Assembly: GCA_947452065.1 (NCBI GenBank) | Contig: CANGBB010000001.1 | Span: 434,001 to 498,000 of the forward strand | Length of the DNA stretch: 64,000 nt | Direction: 5' to 3' | Source: Gammaproteobacteria bacterium | Lineage (GTDB): Bacteria; Pseudomonadota; Gammaproteobacteria; Steroidobacterales; Steroidobacteraceae | In this document: one piece after another, positions 25,985-35,519 of the stretch | Layout: every line of letters begins with the position of its first letter | Numbering within the stretch: the stretch's first letter is position 1 | Made by a program: the position numbers and the translations under genes | The notes under the pieces: generated by a model | Seen by the model: only the letters and a program-made list of their open reading frames with translations | What the model was told of the DNA's origin: nothing | Databases searched by the model: none

Positions 25985-27240
25985 CGTAGCAACTCCGAGA
26001 GCGCTGGCAGCAGCGGTATCCACAGGGCAACGAGGATCGCGAGCACACCGGTTCCCACCCGCAGACCGTAACGGATTCCGCCCGATCCAAATCCGGCAGC
26101 CAGCTTGCTCACTGTATTGGTCGACCATGCGCAGGCAACGGCAATCACCAAAGCCGAGCGGGGTATGGAGACGGAGCTAGACATGGCCAATGTCGAGGCT
26201 GCAGCAGCATGCAAGTCGAAGAACCCACCGATCGTTGCACTGAGAAACACCGCGCTCTGACCAAAACGATGTGCCGCTGCAGTCATCAGGAATGTCATCA
26301 TGGAGAGAATGACCGCGAATCCCGTAGCGTGAATCAAGTTGAAAGCGCGTCCGCGGTGCTCACCGTAATGGGCTTTGGTGGGCTGCCGGCGCAGACTGAA
26401 GAGCGCGACACCCAAGGCGACGAGCAGACCAGAGACCAGCGACGGCGCCAGGATCTGTAGTGCCGCCGGATCGACCGCGATGGCCACCACAAACATCAGG
26501 AGTACCGTGGTCACTGATGAAAACAGCGCCCCGGCCACGCAGGCCCAGAGTAGCTCTGGATGCTGCCGCGCACGCAGGCCCAGTGCTGCAACTGTTGCAG
26601 TGCTGGACACAAAGCCGCTGGCAAACCCAGAGAGTGCGAGGCCCAGTCGTGGACCGGCGGCACGCATGGCGATGTAACCGCCGGCCTGCAGACCCATGAA
26701 AACAACCACTAGGCTCCAGAGTCGCTGCGGATTGAGCCCACCGGGAGACCAGCCGATGCGCTCCGGTAGCAGCGGCAACACTACGAGCGCGGCGCCACAG
26801 AACAACAAGGCGTCACGCAACTCGCTGGCCGTTAGTACCTGAACCGAAAAGCGGTGTAAGGCACCGCGACTGGCCAGTAGCGCTGTCACCACGACCGCAC
26901 CTCCCGCAGCGAGGGTGGGTTGCCCCATGGCGATGACGCCGAGCAGATAGGCCACGAATAGCGTGACCTCTGTGGTGACGCCCGGGTCGCCTGAGCGGTC
27001 ACGCCAATACGAGATAGCTGCCAGCAGCACCACCAGCGCCGCGCCGGCGTAGACCAGCATGATCTCGCCGGTGGCCTTGGCGCCTGCACCGGCCACCGTA
27101 ATGAGCGTGAAGGTACGCACTCCCGCCAGCGAGCGGGTCGGTCCCTGACCCTTGCGGCGCTCGCGCTCGATGCCAATGAGTAGCCCGGAGCCCAGAGCCG
27201 CCGCGAAGCCCAGCAGCATGTCCCACAGGGCTGCGCTCAT
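25981..27240 (-). CDS. MgtC/DUF4010 family membrane protein
   Basis: A 419-residue polytopic protein with an N-terminal MgtC/SapB-like domain (LLGFAAALGSGLLIGIERERRKG at residues 9-31, containing the conserved IGIERE motif, then TRSLAGVRTFTLI) and a C-terminal DUF4010 domain rich in transmembrane helices. MgtC-type proteins influence Mg2+ homeostasis and virulence in some pathogens, but the longer MgtC-DUF4010 proteins have no proven activity. It lies 39 bases after the M16 peptidase gene and overlaps the following gene, suggesting one operon. Confidence 0.85.
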   Translation of the reverse strand: MSAALWDMLLGFAAALGSGLLIGIERERRKGQGPTRSLAGVRTFTLITVAGAGAKATGEIMLVYAGAALVVLLAAISYWRDRSGDPGVTTEVTLFVAYLLGVIAMGQPTLAAGGAVVVTALLASRGALHRFSVQVLTASELRDALLFCGAALVVLPLLPERIGWSPGGLNPQRLWSLVVVFMGLQAGGYIAMRAAGPRLGLALSGFASGFVSSTATVAALGLRARQHPELLWACVAGALFSSVTTVLLMFVVAIAVDPAALQILAPSLVSGLLVALGVALFSLRRQPTKAHYGEHRGRAFNLIHATGFAVILSMMTFLMTAAAHRFGQSAVFLSATIGGFFDLHAAAASTLAMSSSVSIPRSALVIAVACAWSTNTVSKLAAGFGSGGIRYGLRVGTGVLAILVALWIPLLPALSELLR

Positions 27241-27279
27241 GACTGCGACAGCCCAGCAGCGCCAGCGCTGCCCCGAATG

Positions 27280-30039
27280 TCAGGGCTGCTTGGCAAAATC
27301 TCCTGCCTTGACCATGCTGAGCTTCTCCAGAGGCAGCCACTTGCGAACCGCAGCATTGACGACCTCAGGTGTCAGCGCGGCCACCTTCTGTTCGAGAGCG
27401 GCATCCCAGGTCAGCGTGCGCTTAATGAAAAGGTCGTTCGCCAGCGTCCGAGTCAACTCCGCATCCTGAGCGCGGCTGACCTGACGTGATTGCAGCCAGC
27501 CGGACTTTGCAGCCGCCAACTCCTCGGCAGTGAAGCCATCCTTCAGAGCGCGTTGCATCTCCTCGCGGAAGCCGGCTTCGAGGCGGACAGCGTTCTGAGG
27601 GGCATAAATGGCGTAACCAATGAATACACCGGACTGATCCAGCGAACTCGCCTGCAACTGGGATCCAGCGCCATAACTGAGACCGTCCTGCTGCCGGAGT
27701 CGAACAGCCAGACGCGAATTCAGGAATCCACCGCCAAGCATGTAGTTAGCTAGCACCAGTGCCGGGTAGTCTGCATCGTCATCGCGCAGCTTGAGGTTGA
27801 TGGCTGCCATCATGAAGGCATTGGCCTTATCTGGCGTCTGGATGGTTTGGTTAATGGCCGCGACATCGTGATATTCCGCCGGCACACGCTCGAAGCGGCC
27901 ACGACCCTTCCAGTCGTTGAACAGCTTGCCGGCCAGCGCGGTCAACTCCTTCTCTTCGAAGTCGCCCACGACCGCCAACTCGCCGGTGGCTGCACCATAG
28001 AACTGTTGATAGAACCGACGGGCCGAATCCAGCGTGGTGGCCCGGATTTCGGTCATGCTCTCCTCCAGCGACGCGACGTGACGGATATCAGTGGCGGAGT
28101 AGGGTGAGATGTGACGCTGAAGAGCGTTCTGGCCCAGCGCATTCGGCTCCTTGGCCTGCTCCTCGAGCGCCGCCAGCCGCTGCTGCTTCAGGGTGTCGAA
28201 CTCAGCCTGTGGGAAGGCCGGCTTGCGCAGCACTTCGGCCACCAGCGAAAGAACTGCCGGCAGGTTTTCACGTGTGGTCTCGACTGAGGCCGAGACGGTG
28301 CTGCCACCACCGCTGACGTTAACCCGCGCCTTGAGGCGGTCGAACTCGTCCTGAAGCTGCTGACGGGTATGTAGCGTAGTGCCACGCATGAGCATGGCCG
28401 CAGCGAATGAGGCGGCCTGCCGTTGACCGGACAGCGATTGCAGATCACCAAAGCGCAGCGTGAGGTTCACATTGACGGCCGAACCGCGCGTCTTCTTCGG
28501 CAGCAGCGCCAGCTGCAGACCGCCAGGAAGTTGGCTGCGGCGGGTACGCGCCTCGATGTTGGCCGGCGAGGGGTCAAAGGCCTCACCTTCGGTCTTTGCA
28601 GCGTCGCCCTTGTAGTCCTTCAGTAGTGCTACGACGTCGGGGTTGGCGGGGATCTCGGCGCGAGTTGGCGCCTCCGTGGCATAGCTCATACCAATGGTTC
28701 GATTGATCGGAGCCAAATAGCTGCCGGCCACCCGCTTGAGGTCATCAAGCGACACGTTGCGAATCCGGTCACGACTCAGGAAGTACAGCCGCCAATCGCC
28801 CATGGCCATGTACTCACTGAGCGCCAAGCCCACGCGGTCGGAATTATTCAGGCCGAGCTCAAATTGTTTGAGCTCCTGCGCACGGGCACGCTCCAGTTCC
28901 TCGCGCGTGGCGGGCTGCGTCGCCAGCGTTTCAAGTGTCTTCAACAAAGTGTCTCGCGCCGTATCTAGGCTGGACTCCTTGCGCACCTGAGCGCCGACCA
29001 TGATGACGCCGGGGTCGTGCAACGAGTAGAGATCAGAAAAAACCTGAGCCGCCTGCTGCGTTTCGACCAAGCTCTTGTAGAGCCGACCGGACGGGGCATC
29101 GCCAAGTACGGTGGACAACAGCGTGAGTGCGGCCGAATCGCCATGCGAACCGGCCGGCACATGAAAGGCAGCCATCACATACTGGGCATCGCCGACACGA
29201 CGCAACGCCACGCTGCGCTCGCCATCCTGAGCAGGCTCCACCGTGTAGAGCTCGGGAAGCTTGCGGCTAGGGCGGGCAATCGGGCCGAACAGTTTGGCAA
29301 TGCTTTCCAGAGTCTTGACTGGATCAAACTTCCCAGCCACCAGCAGCACGGCATTATCTGGTTGGTACCAGGTTCGATAGAAGTTCTGCAGACGCTCAAT
29401 CGGCACGTTCTCCACATCTGCGCGCGAGCCGATCGGGCTGTTACCGTAGTTGTGCCACAAGTAGGCCGTAGACAGCACGCGCTCTTCCAAGACTCCTGCG
29501 GGATTGTTTTCGCCGGACTCGAACTCGTTGCGGACCACAGTCATTTCCGTGTCGAGGTCTTTCTTGGCGATGAACGAATTGACCATTCGATCCGCTTCCA
29601 GATCAAGCGCCCAAAGCAGGTTTTCTTCAGTGGCCGCAAAAGTCTCGAAGTAGTTCGTGCGATCGAACGACGTCGTGCCATTGGGTCGAGCACCGTGCTC
29701 GGTCAGTTCCTGGGGGATGTTGGGGTGGCGCGTTGAGCCCTTGAAAACCATGTGCTCGAGCAGGTGCGCCATCCCGGTCTCGCCATAGCTCTCGTGGCGC
29801 GAACCCACGAGGTACGTCATGTTTACAGTGATCGTCTGCTTCGAGACGTCCGGGAACAGGAGGACCTTCAGACCGTTGGCGAGCCGATATTCGGTGATGC
29901 CCTCGACGCTGGTGACCTGCACCATGCCGGCAGGAAGAGCCGAGGTTGCTGCCCCGACGACCGAACTCATCAGCAGCGTCAAAGCCGCTGTGGAAGTCCA
30001 AACGGCCAGTATGCCGCCCAAAGTTTTATTGTGATTCAT
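27280..30039 (-). CDS. M16 family zinc metallopeptidase (pitrilysin-like), secreted
   Basis: A 919-residue protein with a signal peptide (residues about 9-31) and two M16 repeats, each with N- and C-terminal halves. The inverted zinc motif HLLEH is at residues 92-96 and the downstream glutamate lies in LWALDLEADRMVN. The second repeat (about residue 500 on, NVNLTLRFGDLQSLSGQRQAASFAAAML) lacks the HxxEH motif, the normal division into one active and one inactive half. It is likely a periplasmic peptidase degrading short peptides. ATG 30039 was chosen for the AGAGG ribosome site and the signal peptide; a further upstream ATG adds unlikely residues. Confidence 0.92.
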   Translation of the reverse strand: MNHNKTLGGILAVWTSTAALTLLMSSVVGAATSALPAGMVQVTSVEGITEYRLANGLKVLLFPDVSKQTITVNMTYLVGSRHESYGETGMAHLLEHMVFKGSTRHPNIPQELTEHGARPNGTTSFDRTNYFETFAATEENLLWALDLEADRMVNSFIAKKDLDTEMTVVRNEFESGENNPAGVLEERVLSTAYLWHNYGNSPIGSRADVENVPIERLQNFYRTWYQPDNAVLLVAGKFDPVKTLESIAKLFGPIARPSRKLPELYTVEPAQDGERSVALRRVGDAQYVMAAFHVPAGSHGDSAALTLLSTVLGDAPSGRLYKSLVETQQAAQVFSDLYSLHDPGVIMVGAQVRKESSLDTARDTLLKTLETLATQPATREELERARAQELKQFELGLNNSDRVGLALSEYMAMGDWRLYFLSRDRIRNVSLDDLKRVAGSYLAPINRTIGMSYATEAPTRAEIPANPDVVALLKDYKGDAAKTEGEAFDPSPANIEARTRRSQLPGGLQLALLPKKTRGSAVNVNLTLRFGDLQSLSGQRQAASFAAAMLMRGTTLHTRQQLQDEFDRLKARVNVSGGGSTVSASVETTRENLPAVLSLVAEVLRKPAFPQAEFDTLKQQRLAALEEQAKEPNALGQNALQRHISPYSATDIRHVASLEESMTEIRATTLDSARRFYQQFYGAATGELAVVGDFEEKELTALAGKLFNDWKGRGRFERVPAEYHDVAAINQTIQTPDKANAFMMAAINLKLRDDDADYPALVLANYMLGGGFLNSRLAVRLRQQDGLSYGAGSQLQASSLDQSGVFIGYAIYAPQNAVRLEAGFREEMQRALKDGFTAEELAAAKSGWLQSRQVSRAQDAELTRTLANDLFIKRTLTWDAALEQKVAALTPEVVNAAVRKWLPLEKLSMVKAGDFAKQP

Positions 30040-30067
30040 CCTCTGTTCCCCCGTTTTGGGTGGCAGA

Positions 30068-30829
30068 TCAGTTGAGATCGAAAGCCACCATGAACTTGCC
30101 CACCAGATCATCCGTAGAGCGGGTCAGCCCAAAACCCAGCCCGGTTTCGATCTCATATTTGCTACCAGTGAAATCGAATACGCCGAAGAGTTGGTGTGAC
30201 TGTTCGCTCCCATGAGTGAAATCACTGATCTGGCCAAAGTCCGCGTATTCCTCGACCGCAAATGCATAGCGTTCAGAGAAGTTGTACGCCACGCGAGTCG
30301 AAGGTGCGAACGCCACTTTGCTAAAGCCGTCATAGGCTGTATCGAGAATGGGGTTGAGAATCACATCCCACTTACCCAGATGCCAGCCAACGATGGGCCG
30401 AAACTCGGAGGTCGTCTTGTGGCTATCCCAGTTTTTGTTGTTCTGGCTGAATTCGAAACCCAGACCGTAAAAGAAGGTGCGGTTCGCAGCATCGGGGGTT
30501 GCGACCAACGCGCGCAGCTTGTAGCCGTTGGTGACCGCGTGGCCGCTGCCCACTGTGTAGAGGGGCAGATAAAGCCCAACTTCCAGCCACTTGTTGACCC
30601 CATAGGCCCATTCGGTGACGCCGTTCAATGCATGATTGGCGGGAATGGCACCCGGCTCATCCGGGATAGCGCTGCCTTGGAAGGTGTAGTTGTTGTGCCA
30701 GGTCAGCGTGAACTTTCCGGGCTCGGCGAGGCCGCCGTCGTAGACCTGAATTTCATCCGACTGCGCTTGGGCGCAGGTTACCCATCCAGCCAGAACAAGT
30801 GAGAGAAAAATTATATTTATCAGTCTCAT
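30068..30829 (-). CDS. Predicted outer-membrane beta-barrel protein, unknown function
   Basis: A 253-residue protein with a clear signal peptide (IIFLSLVLAGWVTCAQAQS, cleavage after about residue 22). The mature part is rich in alternating aromatic/hydrophobic strands such as GKFTLTWHNNYTFQG, WLEVGLYLPLY, TFFYGLGFEF and YEIETGLGFGLT, and it ends in a terminal strand with Phe (VAFDLN), the mark of a small outer-membrane barrel. It sits just upstream of the M16 peptidase (28-base gap), so the two may be one transcript. I do not recognise a named family with certainty. Confidence 0.7.
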   Translation of the reverse strand: MRLINIIFLSLVLAGWVTCAQAQSDEIQVYDGGLAEPGKFTLTWHNNYTFQGSAIPDEPGAIPANHALNGVTEWAYGVNKWLEVGLYLPLYTVGSGHAVTNGYKLRALVATPDAANRTFFYGLGFEFSQNNKNWDSHKTTSEFRPIVGWHLGKWDVILNPILDTAYDGFSKVAFAPSTRVAYNFSERYAFAVEEYADFGQISDFTHGSEQSHQLFGVFDFTGSKYEIETGLGFGLTRSTDDLVGKFMVAFDLN

Positions 30830-30897
30830 GAGATTAACACCTTACCTAGATTCGAGAGCCCTTCAGACAGTTAAGGCCGACATACCCGTCCGCCTGA

Positions 30898-32622
30898 TCA
30901 ACTCTCAGCGAGCGATACCGGCGGCTTCAGCAATTGATAATGCCGGCCACCGGGGTTTGGCAAGTCGAGAAATACGGTCCAACCCGCCGTGAATAAAGCT
31001 TGTGCGGCTGGCTCAAAAGAGGGTGGCGCCAAATTACGCAGCCAGGGAGCCACGGTGGCAAGGCGTTCGCGCATTGCGGGCGTCAGGCGGTCACCCCCCA
31101 CCTCAACCAAAGCTAGAGAACTCGGCTCAGAGCGAAGCGCCGCATTGAAGTCGTAGGTGAGTGCACCATGGAGGGAACTGCTGTAGTCCAGCGCCGCAGC
31201 CATCGTCTCATCACCCGAGGCAAGTAACAGCGGCCGCGCCCCAGCCGCTGATGCGGCGGCTTCAGCCACGGGTCGCAAATCCTGACCACGTTCGATGATC
31301 GGACCCGCCAACAGCAGGAAGGTGCATAGTCCGCACGCAAAGAACCCCACACCGCGCAGAATCACCCGTTCGCGACTGAGACGGCTTCCGGCGTAGCAGA
31401 GCAGGGCACCTAATCCGATCACCACAAACACCTTCTGCATTCCAGCGGAAAGCCCCCCGTCCCCGACCCACCCCACAAGCACTCCGAGCAGGATTCCGGC
31501 GGCGCCGATGACCAACATCAATACTCTGGTCAGTTGCAGCGCCTTGCACTGCGCCAGCATGTCGGAGCGCTGTTGCCACCAGAAGGCGATGGCTGCAGTC
31601 AGCGACACCATGGACGGTAGGGCGTAAACATCCCGCACGGTCGATGAAAAGGACAGCAGCGCGATGAGCGGCAATGCTGCTACGGTGAGAAATCGGCATG
31701 CAGTTGCGAGCTCGCTGCGTCCCACGGCATTGCGTAGAACAAATAGCCACGCTGGCACCGCAGCGCATAGCCACGGCAACAGACCGAGTGCCACCTCAGT
31801 GATCAGCTTGCCGGGACTGTTTCGATGACCACTGCTGTACGCGCCTACGGTCTGTACAGGGAGGAATCGTCCCACGGAGTTCTCCCACAGGAAGATCCGC
31901 AGAAGCGCCGCGCCATCCGGTTGACGGCTCACGGCCAGCAGCCACATTGAAATCAAACCCAGGGACAAGACCAGACCTGCCCACAATTGCCAGCGCAGGA
32001 ATTCGCGCCAGCGACGGTCCCAGAATAGAAACAGACCGAGGGCAAGTATGGGTGCAATCAGACCAAGGAGGTTCTTGGCCAGGAAGGCGGCTGCGAGACC
32101 GAGATGGAAAAGCAGATAGCCGAGCGTGCGGCTGCGCTCGTCGTTGGCCGTGGGCCCCAGCCATGCACCCAGGATTGCGAGCGCTGAACCCGCCAGAAGG
32201 GGAGCGTCGGTGGCGAGCCAGATGGTGTGCAGAAAACTGAGCCACGCAGTGCCTGAGATGACTGCAGCGACGATCACTCCCTCACGTCGCATTGCACTGG
32301 GTAGCATGCTAGCTGCCAGCCAAGCGGTGCACAGTACTGCAATGAGTCCGTAGATGAGGTTGGGCACGCGCGCCGCAATCGGATTGCGTCCCAGCACGCT
32401 CATTGCGCCAGCGGCCGCCCAGTAGGTTAGAGGAGGCTTCTCGGCAAACGGCCGTGCACCCAGCATCGGTACGGCATGCTGGCTTTGCCCCAGCATGTTG
32501 ACGGAGAGAGCGTACTCACGCGGCTCGTCAGGGGTCCATACGCTGCGTGTGGCGATCCCGACCAGCCAAAGGGTCCCGAGCAGCAACGCGACATGAAGCC
32601 AGGCCGCGTTGCTCAGTCTCAT
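30898..32622 (-). CDS. ArnT-like glycosyltransferase (second copy in the cluster)
   Basis: A 574-residue polytopic inner-membrane protein of the GT-C/GT83 type. The periplasmic catalytic loop motif is SVWTPDEPREYALSV near residue 31, followed by the loop FAEKPPLTYWAA. About 11 hydrophobic segments follow, with a periplasmic C-terminal domain after residue 440. It resembles ArnT, which moves 4-amino-4-deoxy-L-arabinose from undecaprenyl phosphate to lipid A. It lies at the end of the arn cluster, nine bases after the decarboxylase gene. Because a second ArnT is encoded upstream, this one may have a different acceptor, donor or none. It is less similar to the E. coli ArnT start region than the first copy. 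Confidence 0.8.
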   Translation of the reverse strand: MRLSNAAWLHVALLLGTLWLVGIATRSVWTPDEPREYALSVNMLGQSQHAVPMLGARPFAEKPPLTYWAAAGAMSVLGRNPIAARVPNLIYGLIAVLCTAWLAASMLPSAMRREGVIVAAVISGTAWLSFLHTIWLATDAPLLAGSALAILGAWLGPTANDERSRTLGYLLFHLGLAAAFLAKNLLGLIAPILALGLFLFWDRRWREFLRWQLWAGLVLSLGLISMWLLAVSRQPDGAALLRIFLWENSVGRFLPVQTVGAYSSGHRNSPGKLITEVALGLLPWLCAAVPAWLFVLRNAVGRSELATACRFLTVAALPLIALLSFSSTVRDVYALPSMVSLTAAIAFWWQQRSDMLAQCKALQLTRVLMLVIGAAGILLGVLVGWVGDGGLSAGMQKVFVVIGLGALLCYAGSRLSRERVILRGVGFFACGLCTFLLLAGPIIERGQDLRPVAEAAASAAGARPLLLASGDETMAAALDYSSSLHGALTYDFNAALRSEPSSLALVEVGGDRLTPAMRERLATVAPWLRNLAPPSFEPAAQALFTAGWTVFLDLPNPGGRHYQLLKPPVSLAES

Positions 32623-32630
32623 GGTGATGC

Positions 32631-33668
32631 TCAGGCGAAGTTCACTTCACCGCGCTGCACGTGATACTGCAGCGTGTGACGGATTGCGGTGCGCAGATCC
32701 GTGGACGGAGCCCAGCCGAGGCGATCCTTGGCGTTCTTGATCGACGGCACGCGCGCCTGGATGTCCTGGTAGTACTTGCCGTAGTAAGTGCCGGCATCGA
32801 CCGACACCACAGTGGCCGCCTCAGCCAGATGCTTGAACTGCGGGAATTCGGCGCAGACCTCGATGGTCTGCTTGGCCAGTTCGGCCACCGACAGGTCGCT
32901 CGCCGGGTTGCCGATGTTGAAGATCTGCTGTGAGGCGCAGCCGTCCTTGTTCTCGATGATGCGCATCAGGCAATCGATGGCGTCGCCCACATATGTGAAT
33001 GAACGGCGCTGCTTGCCGCCATCCACCAACTGAATGGGTTTGCGGTGCAGGACGTTGGAGAGGAACTGCGTGAATACGCGCGAGCTGCCTTCCTTCGCAT
33101 CCAGAAGGTTGTCCAGACGCGGACCAATCCAGTTGAAGGGTCGGAACAGCGTGTAGTCGAGACCATCGCGAACGCCGTAGGCGTAGATCACGCGGTCGAG
33201 CAACTGCTTGGAACAGGCGTAGATCCAGCGCTGCTTTTCGATGGGTCCGTAGACCAGGCTGCTCGTCTCCTCGTCCAGCACTGAATCCGGGCTCATTCCG
33301 TACACCTCGGAGGTGGACGGGAAGAGCAGCCGCTTCTTGTACTTGACGCAGTCGCGAACGATGGTGAGGTTGGCCTCGAAGTCGAGCTCGAACACGCGCA
33401 GCGGGTCCTTGACGTACTGCAACGGGTTAGCGATCGCCACCAACGGCAGGATCACATCGCACTTGCGCACGTTGTACTGGACCCACTCGCGGTTGATGGT
33501 GATGTCGCCCTCGACAAACTTGAAGCGCGGATCCTTCAGGGAATCGCCCAGCTTGTCATCGGAGATATCCATGCCGAAGACCTGCCAATCGCGGTTGGCC
33601 AAGATCTGCTCGGTCAGCGTGCTGCCGATGAAGCCGTTCGCACCCAGGATCAGTACCTTCAAAGCCAT
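32631..33668 (-). CDS. arnA: UDP-glucuronate decarboxylase/oxidase (ArnA C-terminal activity as a separate protein)
   Basis: A 345-residue NAD-dependent sugar epimerase/dehydratase family enzyme. The Rossmann motif is LGANGFIG (residues 8-15), the active-site serine/threonine region is STSEVYG (118-124) and the catalytic pair Tyr150-x3-Lys154 lies in IYACSKQ. This oxidatively decarboxylates UDP-glucuronate to the 4-keto pentose for the arn pathway. In E. coli the activity is the C-terminal half of ArnA; here it stands alone, with the formyltransferase encoded by a different gene two positions upstream. The gene follows arnD by 19 bases. Confidence 0.9.
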   Translation of the reverse strand: MALKVLILGANGFIGSTLTEQILANRDWQVFGMDISDDKLGDSLKDPRFKFVEGDITINREWVQYNVRKCDVILPLVAIANPLQYVKDPLRVFELDFEANLTIVRDCVKYKKRLLFPSTSEVYGMSPDSVLDEETSSLVYGPIEKQRWIYACSKQLLDRVIYAYGVRDGLDYTLFRPFNWIGPRLDNLLDAKEGSSRVFTQFLSNVLHRKPIQLVDGGKQRRSFTYVGDAIDCLMRIIENKDGCASQQIFNIGNPASDLSVAELAKQTIEVCAEFPQFKHLAEAATVVSVDAGTYYGKYYQDIQARVPSIKNAKDRLGWAPSTDLRTAIRHTLQYHVQRGEVNFA

Positions 33669-33687
33669 TCTCAGGTTCCTTGTAGAC

Positions 33688-34599
33688 TCAAGTTGTCGAT
33701 TCCAGCGCCAGCAGGCCGGAGCGACCAGCGATGGCGCCGTAGCTCACCTCGCGGGCCGGCAGCTTGGCCGGATCAAGCGACGCATGGTACTCGCCTAGGC
33801 TAGTCAACTGATAGCCCTGGGCCTTCCAACCGGCCAGTAACTGCTCGAAATCCGGCGCCAGCTTGCGACCCTCAAGCTCGGCGTGCAGCGTGTAGACGTG
33901 GTCGCGCGGCGCGGCGCCGGCGCGCGCCGGGTCGGTCAGCGAAAGTAGATGTGCCACCGGAGAGGCGCCAGCCAGATCGGGCCGGCCGATCAGTTCATCC
34001 AGTGTTGGCAGGGTGGTGGGAAGCTCAACGCAACGGCTTGGCCGGCGACCAATCAGTGGGCGGTAGGGTGCCTGTCCGCGGGTATCCGAGGCGTGCGTGA
34101 AGCCCAGCGTCTCAAGCAATGCGAAGGCATGGGCATTCATCTGCCAGCCGGCGGCACAGTGCACCCGCGGTGCCACGCCGAAGATCTCAGCATGCCGGTT
34201 CACTGCCAAGCGCATCAGGCGCTCGGTCCATAAGCGGTCTTCGTTCATGACGAAGTCCTGCCAAAGAATGTGATCCCAGGTGTGTACGCCGACCTCGAAG
34301 CCCGCATCGCGCACGGTGCGCATCAGGGGCGCGCAGCGACGCCCGATGTCCGGGCCCGGAAGCAGCACGCCATAAAGCAGGGTCTTCAGTCCGTAGTGCT
34401 CAAGGACTGAGGTACGCGAGACCTTGGCGAGAAATCCAGGACGGAACACGCGCCGCAGTGCGCGACCGGTATGGTCAGGGCCAAGGCTAAACAGGAAGCT
34501 CGCCTGCGCGCCATGACGCTCACAAATATCCAACAGCCTCGGCACGCCGAGTTGCGTGCCGACGAATGTATCGACATCAATCTTTAGTGCGAGGCGCAT
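33688..34599 (-). CDS. arnD: Undecaprenyl-phosphate-4-deoxy-4-formamido-L-arabinose deformylase
   Basis: A 303-residue polysaccharide deacetylase/NodB-like enzyme that removes the formyl group from the lipid-linked sugar. The metal-binding start is LKIDVDTFVG, the HTWDHILWQD motif is near residue 105, and later segments include TRGQAPYRPLIG and DHVYTLHAELEG. It starts inside the 3' end of the formyltransferase gene (16-base overlap) and precedes the decarboxylase gene. The membrane-anchored or peripheral nature is not obvious, since no strong signal peptide is seen. Confidence 0.9.
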   Translation of the reverse strand: MRLALKIDVDTFVGTQLGVPRLLDICERHGAQASFLFSLGPDHTGRALRRVFRPGFLAKVSRTSVLEHYGLKTLLYGVLLPGPDIGRRCAPLMRTVRDAGFEVGVHTWDHILWQDFVMNEDRLWTERLMRLAVNRHAEIFGVAPRVHCAAGWQMNAHAFALLETLGFTHASDTRGQAPYRPLIGRRPSRCVELPTTLPTLDELIGRPDLAGASPVAHLLSLTDPARAGAAPRDHVYTLHAELEGRKLAPDFEQLLAGWKAQGYQLTSLGEYHASLDPAKLPAREVSYGAIAGRSGLLALESTT

Positions 34600-35519
34600 G
34601 GCAGTGGCTGTGGCCGGCCGGCAAGTCTGACGGCGAATGCATCGATGGGGAGCGGCCGGCCACCCAAAGCAACCTCGAGCACGCGCAGCACGGCGCCATC
34701 GCCGGCTTGTGCATAGACATGACCCTGATCGCTGTACAGCGTAGGCACTGCATGCGGACCGCGGACATCGGGCAGCAGGCGTGTCCGGTACAGCAACAGA
34801 TCGAGATCTCCCGCACGCGTGCTGGCGCCGGGATAGGGCGGTGCCACGGCGCGCACCAGATTGTGGATCTGCTGGGCGGGCTGCGACCAGTCGATGACCC
34901 CATCGGCTGCCTTACGCCCGCCAAAATAGCTGCCGCTGGCCAAGTCCTGAGGAATGCTCGCGGCGGTGCCGTCGATCAGTCGTGGCAGGGCCCGATGGAG
35001 GCAGACCTCCGCCGCCACAACCACCTTGCGGAATACGTCGACCGCCAGATCGTCCGGGAGAATGGGCACGGACTGTTGATCGACGATATTGCCCGCATCG
35101 GGTTTCAGCGCCATGTGATGGAGGGTGGCGCCGGCCTCGTTCTCGCCATGAATGATGGCCCAGTTGATCGGTACGCGGCCCCGATAACGCGGCAGCAGCG
35201 AGCCATGCATGTTCAATGCGGCGCGCGTGGGCGTCGCAAGCAGTTCGGCTCCGAGCATCGAGCGGTAGTAGAACGAGAACAGGAAATCAGGCGCCGCCGC
35301 ACGTACCTTGGCGATAATTTCAGGGCGATTGGGGTCTGCGGGAGTGATACAGGGAATGTCGTAACGAGCCGCCAATTCCGCGACACTGGAAAACCAGATC
35401 TGCTCTTCGGGATTATCCGTGTGCGTCAGCACGAGCCGCACGTCGACACCCTGCGCCAGCAACACAGAGAGACAACGCACACCGACGTCGTGATAGGCGA
35501 AGACGACGGCGCTGGTCAT
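34584..35519 (-). CDS. arnA: UDP-4-amino-4-deoxy-L-arabinose formyltransferase (ArnA N-terminal activity as a separate protein)
   Basis: A 311-residue formyltransferase using N10-formyltetrahydrofolate. The catalytic triad of the family is visible as Asn103 and His105 in ALNMHGSLLPRYRG and Asp141 in LKPDAGNIVDQ. The C-terminal OB-like domain follows residue 200. In E. coli these residues belong to the N-terminal half of the bifunctional ArnA (N102, H104, D140), matching almost exactly, but this protein ends before a decarboxylase domain. The start overlaps arnC by four bases, and the C-terminus overlaps arnD by 16. Confidence 0.92.
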   Translation of the reverse strand: MTSAVVFAYHDVGVRCLSVLLAQGVDVRLVLTHTDNPEEQIWFSSVAELAARYDIPCITPADPNRPEIIAKVRAAAPDFLFSFYYRSMLGAELLATPTRAALNMHGSLLPRYRGRVPINWAIIHGENEAGATLHHMALKPDAGNIVDQQSVPILPDDLAVDVFRKVVVAAEVCLHRALPRLIDGTAASIPQDLASGSYFGGRKAADGVIDWSQPAQQIHNLVRAVAPPYPGASTRAGDLDLLLYRTRLLPDVRGPHAVPTLYSDQGHVYAQAGDGAVLRVLEVALGGRPLPIDAFAVRLAGRPQPLPCASH

